Shown here: positions 22,198 to 33,867 of the stretch, piece after piece
Layout: the number at the start of each line of letters is the position of its first letter
How positions within the stretch are numbered: the first letter of the stretch is position 1
NCBI GenBank assembly: GCA_020543525.1
Contig: JAHYIO010000033.1
Coordinates: 2,480,001 to 2,544,000, forward strand
Length of the DNA: 64,000 nt
Source: Coriolopsis trogii
Lineage: Eukaryota; Basidiomycota; Agaricomycetes; Polyporales; Polyporaceae
Direction of reading: 5' to 3'
Program-made: the position numbers and the translations under genes
Notes under the pieces: model-generated
Databases searched by the model: none
The model's input: the letters and a program-made list of their open reading frames with translations, nothing else
What the model was told of the DNA's origin: nothing

Positions 22198-23854
22198 ATG
22201 TCCCATGACAATGCTGCTGCTCGTAAGCAGTCCACTCCTGCCCCTGCTCCTTTCAACAAAGCATCGGCCGACATCGCCCTGCGTAGCTCGGACGACGTCG
22301 AGTTCCTGGTCTCGAGTCACATCCTATCCGAGGCATCCCCCATCTTCGCAGACATGTTTACCCTCCCTCAGCCGAGCTCGGACGGGACTCGGCCCGTGGT
22401 GGACGTTACGGAAGACAGCGAGACCCTCGAGAGACTCCTTCGTCTCTGCTACCCCATCGCGAAGCGCGATCTCTGGACCTTGGATGACATTGTGCCCGTA
22501 CTTCAAGCTGCCTCCAAATACGAGATGGAATGGCCGCTGGCGTGCCTGTCGCAGGATCTCCTTACCGCTGTGTCGCTGGCCCCTTTTAAGGTATGGGCTG
22601 TTGCCTGCCGCACAGGGCTCAGCGCTGTCCGCGACAGAGCTGCAGTGGCGATCCCCGACGAGTTAAAGCTCGATAGGCACGAAGGCGTCGAGCGCCTGCA
22701 GTATCTACAAGCTATCATCCAGGAGAACGGCGCGGATGTCTTGCACGGCGTCACTGCTGGCGATTACTTCCGTCTTCGAGAAGTCATGCGCACTTCTGTC
22801 CCTAGAGAACCGGGTCACCCTCCGCCGAGCTTTGTCTCCGGTTTCAAGTGGGAGACTCAGTCTGTGGTTCAAGTCCCAGCGGACGAGCGCGCTCCGACGA
22901 GCGGTGCGCTCCCATTTCACCAAACCCTCTCCTTCGACACTCCGCGTTCGCAATCTCCAGACGTTGTCCTGATGTCGTCCGAAGGCACGAGTCATCCTGC
23001 CCATAGCCTAATACTCTCCTGTCACTCGGCGTGCCTCGATGGCATGCTCGCCGCTGTCAGTGAGACCTTGGGCGACAGCGTAGACTCATCCGAGCCACGA
23101 CTTCTTCAACTCAAGCTCGAGTTGACGTCCCGAACGTTGTGCGCCGTACTCTGCGTAATGTACCATGGAGAGGATCGGTTGCCTTCCGAGCTTCCAGAGC
23201 TAGCTTCGGTGATTGCGGCGGGAGAGAAGTACGGATTGACCCAAGTCGTCCGCGGAGCTATGAGGATTTGGGATAAGAAGGCTGACCAGAGTCCCCTCGA
23301 TGCGTATTTCATCTCTACATGGCATAACCTTCATTCCCTCGCACGGACCGCGGCGAGGGCGGTCATCAACGGACCTATCGCGCGAGCGTACTCGGTATAT
23401 ATGGAGGACGTCCCGGCATTGGCGTATCACCGTCTACTCCTGTACTATGATGCTTGCACGCAAGCTGTAAGGCGGCAAGTCACCAAGAGTACACGCGATT
23501 GGGACAACGCGACGCAGAAATTTGTTGGTAAGACGAGTTTCTGTAATGGTCATTACATCTTTCCTGGCCAAGCATGGATGGGGTCGTACTTGGATGCATT
23601 CCAGTCGCAGGCTCATGCAGTGGGACCGGGAGCTGTCTGGTTGATCAACGCTCACATGATACGCTCGTCTGCACGTGGATGGCCTGCACCCTTTCAATCG
23701 GATTGTATGGAGTTGGCGGTCCTGCTCAAGGAGTTCGGACTCAAGTTATCGCGGGACATGACCGAAGAGTTGGATCGCGTATGTGCAACATTCTCTAGTT
23801 GTCTTTCTTCTGGGAACTCACCACGGTCTCTGCCAGGTTGAGATTGAAGTATAG
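22198..23854 (+). CDS. BTB5: double-BTB/POZ domain protein
   Basis: About 532 residues from ATG 22198 (CCACCATGT). Repeat one: FNKASADIALRSSDDVEFLV. Repeat two: SPDVVLMSSEGTSHPAHSL. The spacer motif VTAGDYFRLREVM is present. The C-terminal module begins AWMGSYLDAFQSQ. A 58 bp intron (23779-23836) precedes the micro-exon 23837-23854, which encodes VEIEV and then stops. In the C-terminal module only one clear Cys (SDCMEL) remains of the pair seen in relatives. It is the closest paralogue of BTB3 and lies in the opposite orientation, so one arose by inverted duplication (inference). Confidence 0.85.
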
Positions 23855-24216
23855 AGGTGATCCGCGCGGGCGGTGGATGCGGAGCCGTAGTTGATGGTAA
23901 GTACGAACGTTTACATGTTTAAGGCGGGTTCACACTGACTGTTGGCACGGACAGTCGTATTCTAGTTATCATGTCAGGATTGGTCCGCCTATGCATGTGT
24001 GTGAAGTTCCGTAGTCCGTTGTGTCGTCGTATGCTGAACTGTTAGGTTTGGCTTGACATTGCGGTCCGACAGCCGGGACTTCGTTGAGTGCTGCGGTAAG
24101 GGTATAAGTACGCGTCACCCAGATACCTTGACTCCTCCTCACTTTTGCTCGACTCCCTCACCATTGTGCATCATACGTTCAAGTCCTATTATATCACAGG
24201 AGCCTCACTCGAGACG
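23855..24216. promoter_or_regulatory. BTB5-BTB6 intergenic region with TATA-like box
   Basis: 362 bp. A GGTATAAGTA element at 24101-24110 lies about 110 bp before the BTB6 ATG and fits a core promoter. No other feature was seen. Confidence 0.4.
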
Positions 24217-25932
24217 ATGCTCATGTCCAACACACCCTCTTCTCCAATCACCACCAAAGCCTCACCCCCATTCGAGCGGAGTTCCGCCGATATCATCCTG
24301 CGCACGTCCGATCGCGTGGACTTCCATGTACATAAGCAGATCCTCTCCCAGGCCTCGCCCGTGTTCGCAAGCATGTTCTCCCTTCCCCAACCGACGGCCC
24401 CCATCGTCCCATACAACTCGAGCATAGACTACGGCTGCCGGGCTAGCGAGGTATCCCCTACCTGGTGCGATCCTGCCTTCCCTGCCGCCCAGGCGGAGCT
24501 TTCCGTGATCGACGTCGAGGAGGAGAGCAGCACCCTCGATCCTCTCCTGCGCTTCTGCTACCCCATCAAGAAGCACGCGTTCGTGAGCGTGGACGAGATC
24601 GAGCCTGTCCTCCGGGCGGCGACCGAGTACGAGATGGAGTGGCCAACGGAGGTGATCACAGAGCGGCTCTTTGAGCTTGCGTCCACGAGCCCTCTCCGAG
24701 TATGGGCGATTGGGTGTCGTCTGCGGCTCGAGGATGTTGCACGAAGGGGTGCCGAGGCCTGCGTCAAGGCCTTCCCGCAATGTGTGGCCATGGAGGTACC
24801 TCTTATTCCAAACATGCTCGAGACTCTCCGAGGGATGGAAGGTATCTCGGCAGGCGATTATGTTCGCCTTCTCATGTTCTTTAGCTGTGAAGAGACTGCT
24901 AGTGCCGACTTTTGCCTCCTCAAGTCCACTGCATTGATGGAGAGGGTATTCTCTGAGACGGCCGCGGAATTAACAGCACTCCGTTTGTGGCAGGAACTCC
25001 CTTATCGCTCAGGAGAAGTCGTAGATCCTGAAGTAGACGTCACATTCGCAGACGTGGTGTGCAAGAGCGATGACGGCGCGAGATTCCCCACACACCGAAT
25101 CGTGCTCTCTCTCCACTCACCGATCCTGAGGGAGCGCATACTTGCGAGCGAGCGAGATGCAGTGTATGCTCACGAGCTCACCGTCCTGGAACTCGACGAA
25201 TCTGCCGACATTCTTGCCTACCTTCTGAGCGCCTGCTACAATGGAGATCAAAGCCTTCCTCAAGACATTGATACCCTGACAATCCTCCTTGCCTCAGCGA
25301 AGAAGTACCAAATGGCACGCATACTCCCTATGATCAAGCACTCTTGGAATGTTCAATCAAAATGGGACCCCGTATGGGCCTACATATGTGCCCTCCGGTG
25401 CGGGTTGCGGGGTTGCGCGCAGGCTGCGGCGAAGGAGAGCATTCGGGTGGCGAGACGTCTCTGCTATGGGGGGATCTTCGAATTGTCTCCAGCTCGCGAA
25501 TACCACCAACTGCTCGTCTATCAGCACTCGTGCCAGGAGGCCGTGCAAGACGTGCTCCGGAGTGCGAAGGAGAGATGGATCAAGAAGGCAGCATTGTACA
25601 AGTCACAGGGAATCACAGACACGAATATCTCTGTTGCATGGGTGGAGAGTTTCGTCGAGGAGCTGGAAGAGAGTTGGCTCGGCTCTCCTGCCGATTTGCA
25701 AAGTCTGGCAAAGGGAATCTGGGAAAGGTTACTCAAGAAGCGCAAATGGGGCACCCTCTGCAATGCGAGCAAGTCCATGGCAGGCGAGCTCGCGGCTTTC
25801 GCCAAATCGGTGCCTCAGGAGATTGAGGACGCTGTTGACATGGTAAGCTCTACGGTTATATCCTATGGGCTTCCCGGAGGTTCGTTACTTACCTATTCCC
25901 GTGCCAACTTTCAGGTGAAGTTGAAGTTCTGA
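24217..25932 (+). CDS. BTB6: double-BTB/POZ domain protein
   Basis: About 547 residues. The first ATG in frame is 24217, with a second at 24223 in CTCATGTCC. Repeat one: FERSSADIILRTSDRVDFHV. Repeat two: FADVVCKSDDGARFPTHRIV with LLSACYNGDQ. The interrepeat motif is ISAGDYVRLLMF. The C-terminal module starts AWVESFVEELEESW and ends before a 72 bp intron (25843-25914). The last exon (25915-25932) encodes VKLKF, the charge-reversed version of the usual VELEV. No lesions were seen. Confidence 0.85.
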   Translation: MLMSNTPSSPITTKASPPFERSSADIILRTSDRVDFHVHKQILSQASPVFASMFSLPQPTAPIVPYNSSIDYGCRASEVSPTWCDPAFPAAQAELSVIDVEEESSTLDPLLRFCYPIKKHAFVSVDEIEPVLRAATEYEMEWPTEVITERLFELASTSPLRVWAIGCRLRLEDVARRGAEACVKAFPQCVAMEVPLIPNMLETLRGMEGISAGDYVRLLMFFSCEETASADFCLLKSTALMERVFSETAAELTALRLWQELPYRSGEVVDPEVDVTFADVVCKSDDGARFPTHRIVLSLHSPILRERILASERDAVYAHELTVLELDESADILAYLLSACYNGDQSLPQDIDTLTILLASAKKYQMARILPMIKHSWNVQSKWDPVWAYICALRCGLRGCAQAAAKESIRVARRLCYGGIFELSPAREYHQLLVYQHSCQEAVQDVLRSAKERWIKKAALYKSQGITDTNISVAWVESFVEELEESWLGSPADLQSLAKGIWERLLKKRKWGTLCNASKSMAGELAAFAKSVPQEIEDAVDMVSSTVISYGLPGGSLLTYSRANFQVKLKF

Positions 25933-26316
25933 GGTGCATCTCGAGGGATACGTGTCTCAGGCTGCCCGGCATGAATGACAAATGATGTGAGAGCTTGTAC
26001 GCGACCCTTTATCTAGACGGTTGATAGTTCCGCTTTGACCACTGACCATCGGATTTACCTGCCAGTGTAAGTTCATGGGATGAAATCAAACGCGCGAAGC
26101 ACACGCATATCAATCACAGAGACGTAGGATCAACAGCTCGGTCGATAGGCATCATATATATACGATATGCAGGACAGGAGGAGCAGAGCTTTGTGACTCA
26201 GTACGCAAGTGTGTATGGTATAGACAACGCCGACTTTTTGTACGAGACAGCGCTGCGCGAACGAGCATCGAAATGGTATTCCTTCAATACTTATACTCGA
26301 CCTAACCAAGCCGCCG

Positions 26317-28234
26317 TCAGCACTCAAGCCACGAAGCAGAAGATAGTACCACGACGCCACACACCTTCCGAACGTTGAGCGAGATCTCCCCCAACGCCTT
26401 GCCCACAAGGCAAATATCGCGCGCAAAGGGCCGACACGAGCTGCACCACTGGTTCGCATCGCACGCGGCCTCGACGATTTCCTCCGTCGTCGCTGCGACC
26501 GCGCCCGGCTGCGACCGCGCCCGGCTGCGACCGCGCCCGGCTGCGCGTCGAGCTTCTCGGATACCTGCTTGACATGTTTCACCAGCCACCGGCCGCAAGG
26601 GTACGTGATGGCCCGAGGTGCGGGGGGTGAGTACGAGCGGTGGGAATGCCAGTAGGGAGCCTTGGTCGGAGGAGCGATGATCGTGTGGTGCATTGGGGGG
26701 GCTAGGACTGTCATCGTACCGCCTAGAACGGGTAGCAGTATCGTCCATGTGCATGAACGACTTCGACGCGTCGGAGAGCATCTTCTTCGCGAGCTCGAGG
26801 CGGGCCCGGTGGTGCGTTGGGAGACGGTAGTACGCCTCCGCAGACGTATCCTCCATCTCCTGGAGGTACGCCCCGTCGAGCTAGGACTCTGCAGCGTACT
26901 TGGCCGCCTGTGTCGCGCACTCAGTCAAACCTGCACGTGTGGCCAGCAGAAACGCTCGCAATGGATTCTTGCGAGCCAATGCTTCCCAATTTTTGAGAAC
27001 GGCATGGCGCACGCGGTCCATGCGTAGCTCTATGAGAGCGAGAAGGACGTCTGTGATGTACTATAGATTCGAGGGGAGGTCGACCTCACCCGGATAGCAT
27101 AGTTCGAGTGCCGTAGAGAGCGGGCCGCTGCGAACCTTGATCTCTCCTCTCGGCAGCGCATTGGCACTCGGGGAGTCTTTGACAGCCTCCCCACCGGCAG
27201 CCACCGAGACCCGTGAGGCAGTTTCGATTTTTTTGACCAAGCAGGGGCGAAGCCACGGTAAGAACAGCGCGGTGGACTGCGACCTCTACGCCGTCCGATG
27301 AGCATACTATAACATCCGACTCGGGGTTGGCGGGTATACGCAGCTAAATGTCAGGCGTCGGTGCAACGCATAGAGCGTCCCCAGAAGGCGTGATGAGCTT
27401 GAATGAGGAGTCAACCTTGCCACGAAGCCGATGAAACTCGTGCAAGCGGAAGACATGACCGGCGCCGATGCCGTCATTATCCTCCTCCAATTCAGGCATT
27501 TCCAGAGTCGCACTGGACAGCAGGGCCTCTGCCGCACTACGGGCAACATCCTCCATGCCCATCCTGCACGCTGAGCTCGTCGCAGAGCACCGCGATGGCA
27601 AGATCCATCTCGTACTTGAGCGCTGCGCGGAGGGCGGGCTCGATATTGGGGAAGGGTCTCAGCTTGGGCTTGGCCATGGGGTAACAGATGCGCATGAGCG
27701 CATCGAGGACCTTGCCGCTCTCGGTGATGTCGACGACGGGCACCTCTCTGCCTGGCGTGTCTGTCTCCGCAAACGACGTCGGTCGGGAGCATATTGAAGA
27801 CAAGAGCGTCTCGAAAACGGGCGATGCGTGTGCAAGCGGAATTCGAGTCGATCGGAAGTCCTGAGGATGATGTCTGCGCTGGGTTTGTCAAAAGCAGGCG
27901 GGACGGCCTGCAGCTCCGGTGCTGGAGACTGGGGTGACTGTGGTAGCGAAGGACGGCGTTCAGGCTCAAGGTTCGGCGGAGGGTCTCGAGGGAGCGGGGC
28001 GGTGTCAAGGTTCTGAGGCTGCCACCCATCATGAGGAGGAGGAATAGTTAGGGGGAAATTTTCGTAAGTTGACGAGCTAAAGCTTTGTGAGCGACCTCGG
28101 GAGCCTCGATATTCTGGGCTGCCTTTTCTTGATGGGCCATGATCGAAGATTGGAGGACGGTCGATGACATGAACGTGGTGGAGACCCCGGGAGGGTGAAG
28201 AACGATAGGACATCGACGTGATATGGGGATCCAC
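26317..28234 (-). pseudogene. BTB7: decayed double-BTB gene
   Basis: The order is preserved but the frame is broken repeatedly. The start region (28234 downwards) gives a basic, Ser/Arg-rich N terminus, then DKPSADIILRTSDRLEFRLH. Against BTB10, 16 nt are missing after CACAC (near 27827), shifting the frame into SPVFETLLSSICSR and VVDITESGKVLDALMRICYP. A second deletion joins VLCDEL to CRMGMEDVARSAAE. A TAG follows APTPDI near 27346, then PESDVIVCSSDGVEV and NPLRAFLLATRAGLTE. Another TAG near 26882 replaces a codon before LDGAYLQEMED. In the C-terminal module a 16 bp unit is repeated three times (26492-26539), again shifting the frame before ACDANQWCSSCRPFARDIC. It belongs to one subgroup with BTB9 and BTB10. 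Confidence 0.85.
26492..26539. repeat. 16 bp tandem repeat, three copies
   Basis: Unit GCTGCGACCGCGCCCG, three exact copies, in the C-terminal part of pseudogene BTB7. The copy number changes the reading frame. Confidence 0.9.
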
Positions 28235-28529
28235 GAGACGATGGGCGAGATGAAGGAGCCTGGAAGATCGGCACGGGAATCATGGTCGGGGAATGAGGAG
28301 AAGTATGAATAATTTGGGGGATATGTTGGCGACGGGTTGACGAACGACTTCGTGGGCGATACCGTGAAGCATCAAAGACAGTATAGGAGGACGTTCCGGG
28401 AAACGTCCTGAGCTGCTCGAGCTCCCACTCAATGAGATACGAGTATGATGACGGCCGCCGGGGATCCACGAGACGATGGGTGAGATGGAGGAGCCTAGAC
28501 AATAGGCACGGGAATCACAGTCGGGGAAT
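28225..28529. repeat. Pair of about 69 bp direct repeats upstream of BTB7
   Basis: 28225-28294 and 28461-28529 share GGGATCCACGAGACGATGGG, then GAGAT.GAGGAGCCT, GGCACGGGAATCA and GTCGGGGAAT. The copies are about 235 bp apart. The first overlaps the predicted BTB7 start region. Confidence 0.8.
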
Positions 28530-29185
28530 AGTGACCATGTCGGGATGCCGGTGATTATTCATGCAGAGAATCTGTCTCCAGCAGCGAAAATCGAAATCGC
28601 AGCAGCGAGGAGCGACTCAAACGTTGTCGCACACGTCTGAGAGTGTAGACGTGGTTGAACACGCCATCAACATATCTCTTGAAGTCACGCGCAAAACATA
28701 CAGGCTCTCGGCCCGCCATTCCCGAAGGGCGCAGCAGCGAGTAAGTACTTGCATCGTCTGTCAAAGCTGCAAAGGGAACTCAGTTGGTACTACGGTGCAA
28801 GACTACCTGCGAAGTAGTACTTAGCTATGTAGCTTCTGCCTACACCGCGAATCTCCAGCAACGTCATAAACACACTCACCTCACGGCGACATCCATGCGT
28901 TATACACGCCAAAGTCCGACGTCGCTCGGACATAACTTCGAGAGTATCATCTAGTAGTATTGGTATTGCTAAGATAATCATACAGACTCCCAAACCATCG
29001 AACAAATCTCTAAGAACCCCCTCCAGGGCCCCCTTCCCCCGACAGCGAGTCCGGTCCCCTACGAACCGTAGCAGCAAGTAAGTGCCAAGATGCAGCGTGT
29101 AACGATTAGGTGTATATGCGCTTGCGGAGAGATCAAAGGGAATATATGCGGGACATCAGAACAAAGCGAGCCCAGCACGAGACCT
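28530..29185. other. Intergenic region between BTB7 and HMG-CoA synthase
   Basis: About 650 bp with no recognisable gene. It should contain the HMG-CoA synthase 3' untranslated region near 29000-29185. Confidence 0.35.
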
Positions 29186-30983
29186 TTACGCCTTGGGGAC
29201 GCGCGCGTACTTCCGGCGGTACTTGCTGTCGATGCTCTCGAGGTAGTACCCGCCGGGCCAGATGTTGTCGAGCGAGCCCTCGGGCACGTACGACACCGCG
29301 TTGTGGTTTTTGTGACGGAGCTTGAAGAACAAGACGCGCCCCGATCAGCCCCACGCGCATACACAAGACCCATCGAAAATGCTTACCGTCAGCGAGTCGA
29401 CGTACTCCTGGCACGGGACGACCTTCATACTCTCCAGCCTCCTGATGAGGTCCATCTTCTCCTGGATCTCGCTCGTGTCGCCCTTGACCTTGATGGTGAA
29501 GAACGAGCTCGCGAGCCCAGACCCGAACGCGAACATGCTGATCCGCTTCCCCTTGAGCTCCGCGGGCTCGACGCTCGCGAGGAGGGACGCGAGCCCACCA
29601 TAGAGCGACGCGGTGTACATGTTCCCGCACCGGCGCGCGCAGCGCATGCCCTTCTCGACCGTGTTCTCAAAGTCCGCCTTCGCGAACGCCATGAACGCCT
29701 TCTCGAGGTTCTTATCCGTCAGGCTCGCCTTGTGCGTCTGCGCGAGCCACGTCTCCCGCTCCGGCACGTTCGCGAACCGCGGCGCGTCCGGGTTCGCGAG
29801 GAAGTCGTTGTATACCAGGCGCGCATGCGCCTTCTGGACCATCTTGCCGTACGGCGAGTGGAAGACGGGGTAGTCGACGTCCGCGAGCGAGAAGGCGGGG
29901 CCGGAGTGCCCGGCGGCCTTCTTCGCCTTCGTGTGCTTGTTGCGGAACGCGGCGTAGGACGCGTCGATGGCGGAGATGTAGGCAGTGATCGAGACCGGGC
30001 CGTCGACCTCGGGGTACTCAGAGTCGAGCTTGGGCTTGTAGAAGTCGTAGGTGTTGGCCATGTGCGAGCCGTGGATGGCTGCGAAGGAGAAGTCAGCTCG
30101 TGCGTGAGATAAGGACCGGGAGTCTGATATAGCAAGCGGGGAACACAGCGAGGGAACAACGGGAGTGAGCGCTGCTTCCAGGCATCACGGAGGTTATTTA
30201 CTTTCTCAACAGTCCGCTCCTCGTCAATTATTCTCCCGCACCCCTCAACAGTAATAAGAATATCGAAAGAGTGACGAATACTCACGTTCGACGGCAAGAG
30301 GTGCGTTGGGGCCAATGAGCATCGCAACGGCACCAGCACCACCGGTCGGACGACCACTGCCCTCAGCGTAGATGGCGATGTCACCACCGACAACGATCGC
30401 GTTCCGACCGTCCCAAGAGGCAGACTCGATCCAGTTGACAGCGTTGAAGAGAGCAGCAGTAGAACCATAGCAGGCGTTCTTGGAGTCGACACCCTCGATG
30501 TCCGTGTTGCCGGCCTCGGCAAAGTAGTCCATAAGGTGGGTCTTGGTCGATTTTGACTTGTCGATGATGGTCTCAGTGCCGACGTCAATGCGACCGATGG
30601 ACTTGGGGTCGATGTTGTACTTTTCGATGAGGCTCGTCACGGCTGCCGGGGAATGAGGGACGCGGTCGAGGGGGGATAGGAGTAAAGCGACGTACCGGTC
30701 AGCGCGAACGAGTTGATGTCCTCGCGGTCATCACAGCAGGCCATGTACTTCTGGCCGAGACCGATGGTGTACTTGCCCTTGGCGACGTTGTCGAACACCT
30801 CGAGCTCCTCCTCCGAAATGCACTATTGGCACATGCATAAGAACAGGTCGCGATAGAGTTAGTGCGCATATATCGACGTACGCGTCTGGGGAAGTACATC
30901 TCCATCGCGAGGATCCCGACGTCCTTGGGACGCGGAGGGCCCTCGATGTCCTGGCTGGCAGATGCGTGCATGGGGACGGTCAT
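29186..30983 (-). CDS. ERG13: Hydroxymethylglutaryl-CoA synthase
   Basis: Five exons join cleanly: 30983-30882, 30822-30696, 30642-30286, 30078-29387, 29320-29186, giving 470 residues, a normal length for fungal HMG-CoA synthase. It condenses acetyl-CoA with acetoacetyl-CoA to HMG-CoA, the step before HMG-CoA reductase in the mevalonate and ergosterol pathway. Seen in the sequence: N terminus [14 protein letters not shown]; the catalytic cysteine motif [63 protein letters not shown] with the catalytic His region; and [14 protein letters not shown]. The C terminus is [17 protein letters not shown]. The third intron is unusually long (207 bp). This single-copy housekeeping gene lies between BTB7 and BTB8, within the paralogue array. 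Confidence 0.95.
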
Positions 30984-32191
30984 GGTTGGAGGTCGATGAA
31001 GTGGGTCGGACGTCGAGGGCGGGGCTGTAGCGTGGGCGGAGAGAGGTGGAGGGAAAGAAGGAACGGCTTGGTTGGACACGAGGGCGACGGGGAGTTATAT
31101 AGGAAAAAACGAGGATGAGACGAGGATCGGTTAATATTTTGATGAGTGCATGCTGTCGTACCACTACTTTCAGCTCTCTCCACGCAGACGCCCGCCCGAC
31201 CGCGTATAGACGCCAAAACGGCGCGTTCTGATTGGCTGGCAGGTCGAGCCCCGGCCAGTGTCGCATCGGACGAGGAGCTTGTCCTGTGCAGTCGTCCAAG
31301 CCTCCGCCTCGACACACAACACCATTCCTCCCATCTCTCCCCAGCCACGCTCCATTTTTCTATCGACTCAGATATCGCGACAAGAACGCTCCTGCCGCGC
31401 CACGAACACGAGACACGCTTAGTTCTGACATGTACTTCCCAATGCCGTATAGCCTCTCTCTGCCTCCCCCGCTTTCCTGCCTGTCTGGGATCTTGTACGT
31501 CCTTCTTATCTTCCGAGTCCTCCGTATACAGCAATCGCGTCCTGTGCTTTTGGAGCCGATTCCTTTTACCAAATCGATACCCAGCAGGACGCCCCCCATC
31601 ACACCATGCAGCAAGCATCGAGACTTCGTGCTCACCAATGCCTAGACTGCCAACGCGGGGCATCTTACATACGCCACTGTAAGTCGAACACGCTTGATTG
31701 TTATTCACATCCCCTCTTTGCACATTGCACAATCGCCGCCACGTTGAGCTGCAGCACCGCGGCAACGGAACACCATCCGTTGCTTATACGGAGGCAGATA
31801 GACCCGCTTCCAAGCGGAACATTCCTCCTGGGCGTCAGTCACGTGTGGCTACTCGCCGGATTAGGTGCTCGTAGCGCTCGCAACTTCGACTTGACAGGAG
31901 GATCAACTTCAAGTCGTCAGGGCCCTTTGTAGCAATCGTCGTTGACCACATGAGCACTGACTCTACGACCTGTTGCCAGGCATATATGCTTCGGATTGCA
32001 CGTGCTGAGGACCCTGCTTGCACTGAATGCTGCAGCATCCCTGTGCCATTCTTATAAAATTGTGAGCTGCGGCAGTAAGCCCACTCCAACACCTTCATAT
32101 CCTTCTGGACTCGTAGGTATGTGCTCTTCTCGTCTCTTCCGGCACACCAAGGGCTGATAGCTTCCCCGACTTGGCAAGCCTTGTATGCGCA
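30984..32191. promoter_or_regulatory. Divergent intergenic region of HMG-CoA synthase and BTB8
   Basis: 1.2 kb containing both promoters. TATA-like boxes are seen at 31095-31101 (minus) and 32053-32059 (TATAAAA, plus). Open frames here lack domain signals or codon-level support. Confidence 0.45.
31095..31101 (-). promoter_or_regulatory. TATA box of HMG-CoA synthase
   Basis: TATATAA on the minus strand, 112 bp before the ATG at 30983. Confidence 0.5.
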
Positions 32192-33867
32192 ATGTCGTCA
32201 GGAGTCAAAAGCGCCCTTCCTCCGTTTGACAACATCCGAGCCGACCTGATACTGCGTAGCTCAGACCGAGTCGACTTCCACGTATTCAGTCAAGTCCTCG
32301 CAGCTGCATCGTCTGTATTTGCAAACATGCTCGCGGACGCACGGCCTATAGCTTCGTCTGCAAGCACGGGGGCAATCGATCCGGCCGTCGTACCGCTCTC
32401 AGAGGACAGCACCACCCTCGATGCTCTGTTGCGTATCATCTACCCAATTCACAAACCCGAACGACCACGTCCCCTCACGCACATCCCTCCCGTCCTTGAG
32501 GCCGCCTTGAAGTACTTGATGGAGTGGCCTGCGACGGCTACCACTAGAGAACTTCTCACCTACGTCCGTGAACGACCGCTAGACGTATGGGCCATCGGAT
32601 GCCAGCTGTCCCTCGAAGACGTCGCGAGGCGAGGCGCAGAGCGTACGCTACAACTGAAGGCACTCGGGACTTACAACTACGTGCACGAGTTCGTGCCTGT
32701 CGAGCGGTTCGTGATGGACGCGCGAGGGGTGAGCGCGGGAGACTACTTCCGGTTGCTAGAGTTCCACCGCCAGGGAAAATCTGTCAATTCTACGCTGGAG
32801 CTCACTCGCGCATCACGCGCGGAGAAGAGTTCGGCGCCCACTTCGACCACTGGGGAGGCCATGTCCGCGTTCTTTGACGACATACCGTACCCCGATCTCA
32901 CTTGCGTTGCGGCGGACGGGGCGGAGTTCAGCACACATAGGGGGACGTTAAGCATGTCCTCTCCCCCACTGCGCCGGAGGATTGACGCGGCTATGAAGGA
33001 TTTGTATGATAGCGAAATAGATGTGGGTGAGGCCGTTGGATCGAAGGTGTCGGCGCGCAAAGCCGCGGACCACCCCGTGCTTCGCTTCGAGGAAGACGGC
33101 GCAATCTTAGCACATTTGCTGAGACTCTGCTATCCAGGAGGAGAGGACTCTCTTTCCAAAGACCTCCCCCTATTCCTGGACGTCTTGGAAGCAGCCGAGC
33201 AGTACTCCATGTCTCGCGCTGTCGAACTGATGATCGCAGCATGGCCGTCGCTCGATTCCGCGAGTCCTCTTTCCGCCTTCTTCGTAGCCGCGCAACACGG
33301 CTGCCCGAACTTGTTGCAAATTGCGGGCCGCTTCGCACTCCGTCAAAACATGATCCGCGCCTACGTCCCAGAGATGGAGTCCTCACCCGCTTCGGTCTAC
33401 CAACGTCTGTTGAACTACGAGGAGCACGCTCACTCACATACTGCCTCGGCACTTTCGCGCTACACGACGATGTTCTCTACACCCCGCACGTTGCACTTCG
33501 AACCCGAGATGGTGGGTTCCGGTTGGGCACGACGCAACCCTGTCCATCCTGTGGGTACTTCTTGTGAAGCTGGGCTATGCCGCCCTTCTGGCGCTCTGTG
33601 GTTACAGGAGGCGAGGGATGCCCTAGCAGAGGAGCTCAAAGCACGCCCGAGAGCAGACGCACTGTCCGCATGCGACCTTCTCGAGAAATCTGTGACCAAG
33701 ACACTGGCGGGGAGCCCTTGGTGCGCGTGTTGCTTCAATGTCGCGACGGACATGGTTAGATTCCGCGCTGCGATGAAGAGGTGGGATACGGGTCTTGAGG
33801 AGGTACGTCTTGTGAGTGTGCTCGCTCAACCATCCCTACTGAACTTGTTCTGTAGATTCTGTTGTAG
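32192..33867 (+). CDS. BTB8: double-BTB/POZ domain protein
   Basis: About 540 residues; ATG 32192 (GCAATGTCG) is the first in frame. Repeat one: FDNIRADLILRSSDRVDFHV with LLRIIYPIHKP. Repeat two: YPDLTCVAADGAEFSTHRGT with LLRLCYPGGEDS. The interrepeat motif VSAGDYFRLLEFHRQGK is present. The C-terminal module starts LWLQEARDALAEEL and has WCACC. A 53 bp intron (33803-33855) leads to a last exon encoding only ILL; a second acceptor at 33867 cannot be excluded. A TATAAAA box lies 139-133 bp upstream. No lesions were seen. Confidence 0.8.

Noticed and set aside
29090..30112. Long plus-strand open frame opposite HMG-CoA synthase (340 residues)
   Set aside because: Antisense shadow of the GC-rich synthase exons, without domain signals.
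31146..31682. Open frame of 178 residues upstream of HMG-CoA synthase
   Set aside because: No domain, no conserved motif, and it lies in the expected promoter region of a divergent gene pair.
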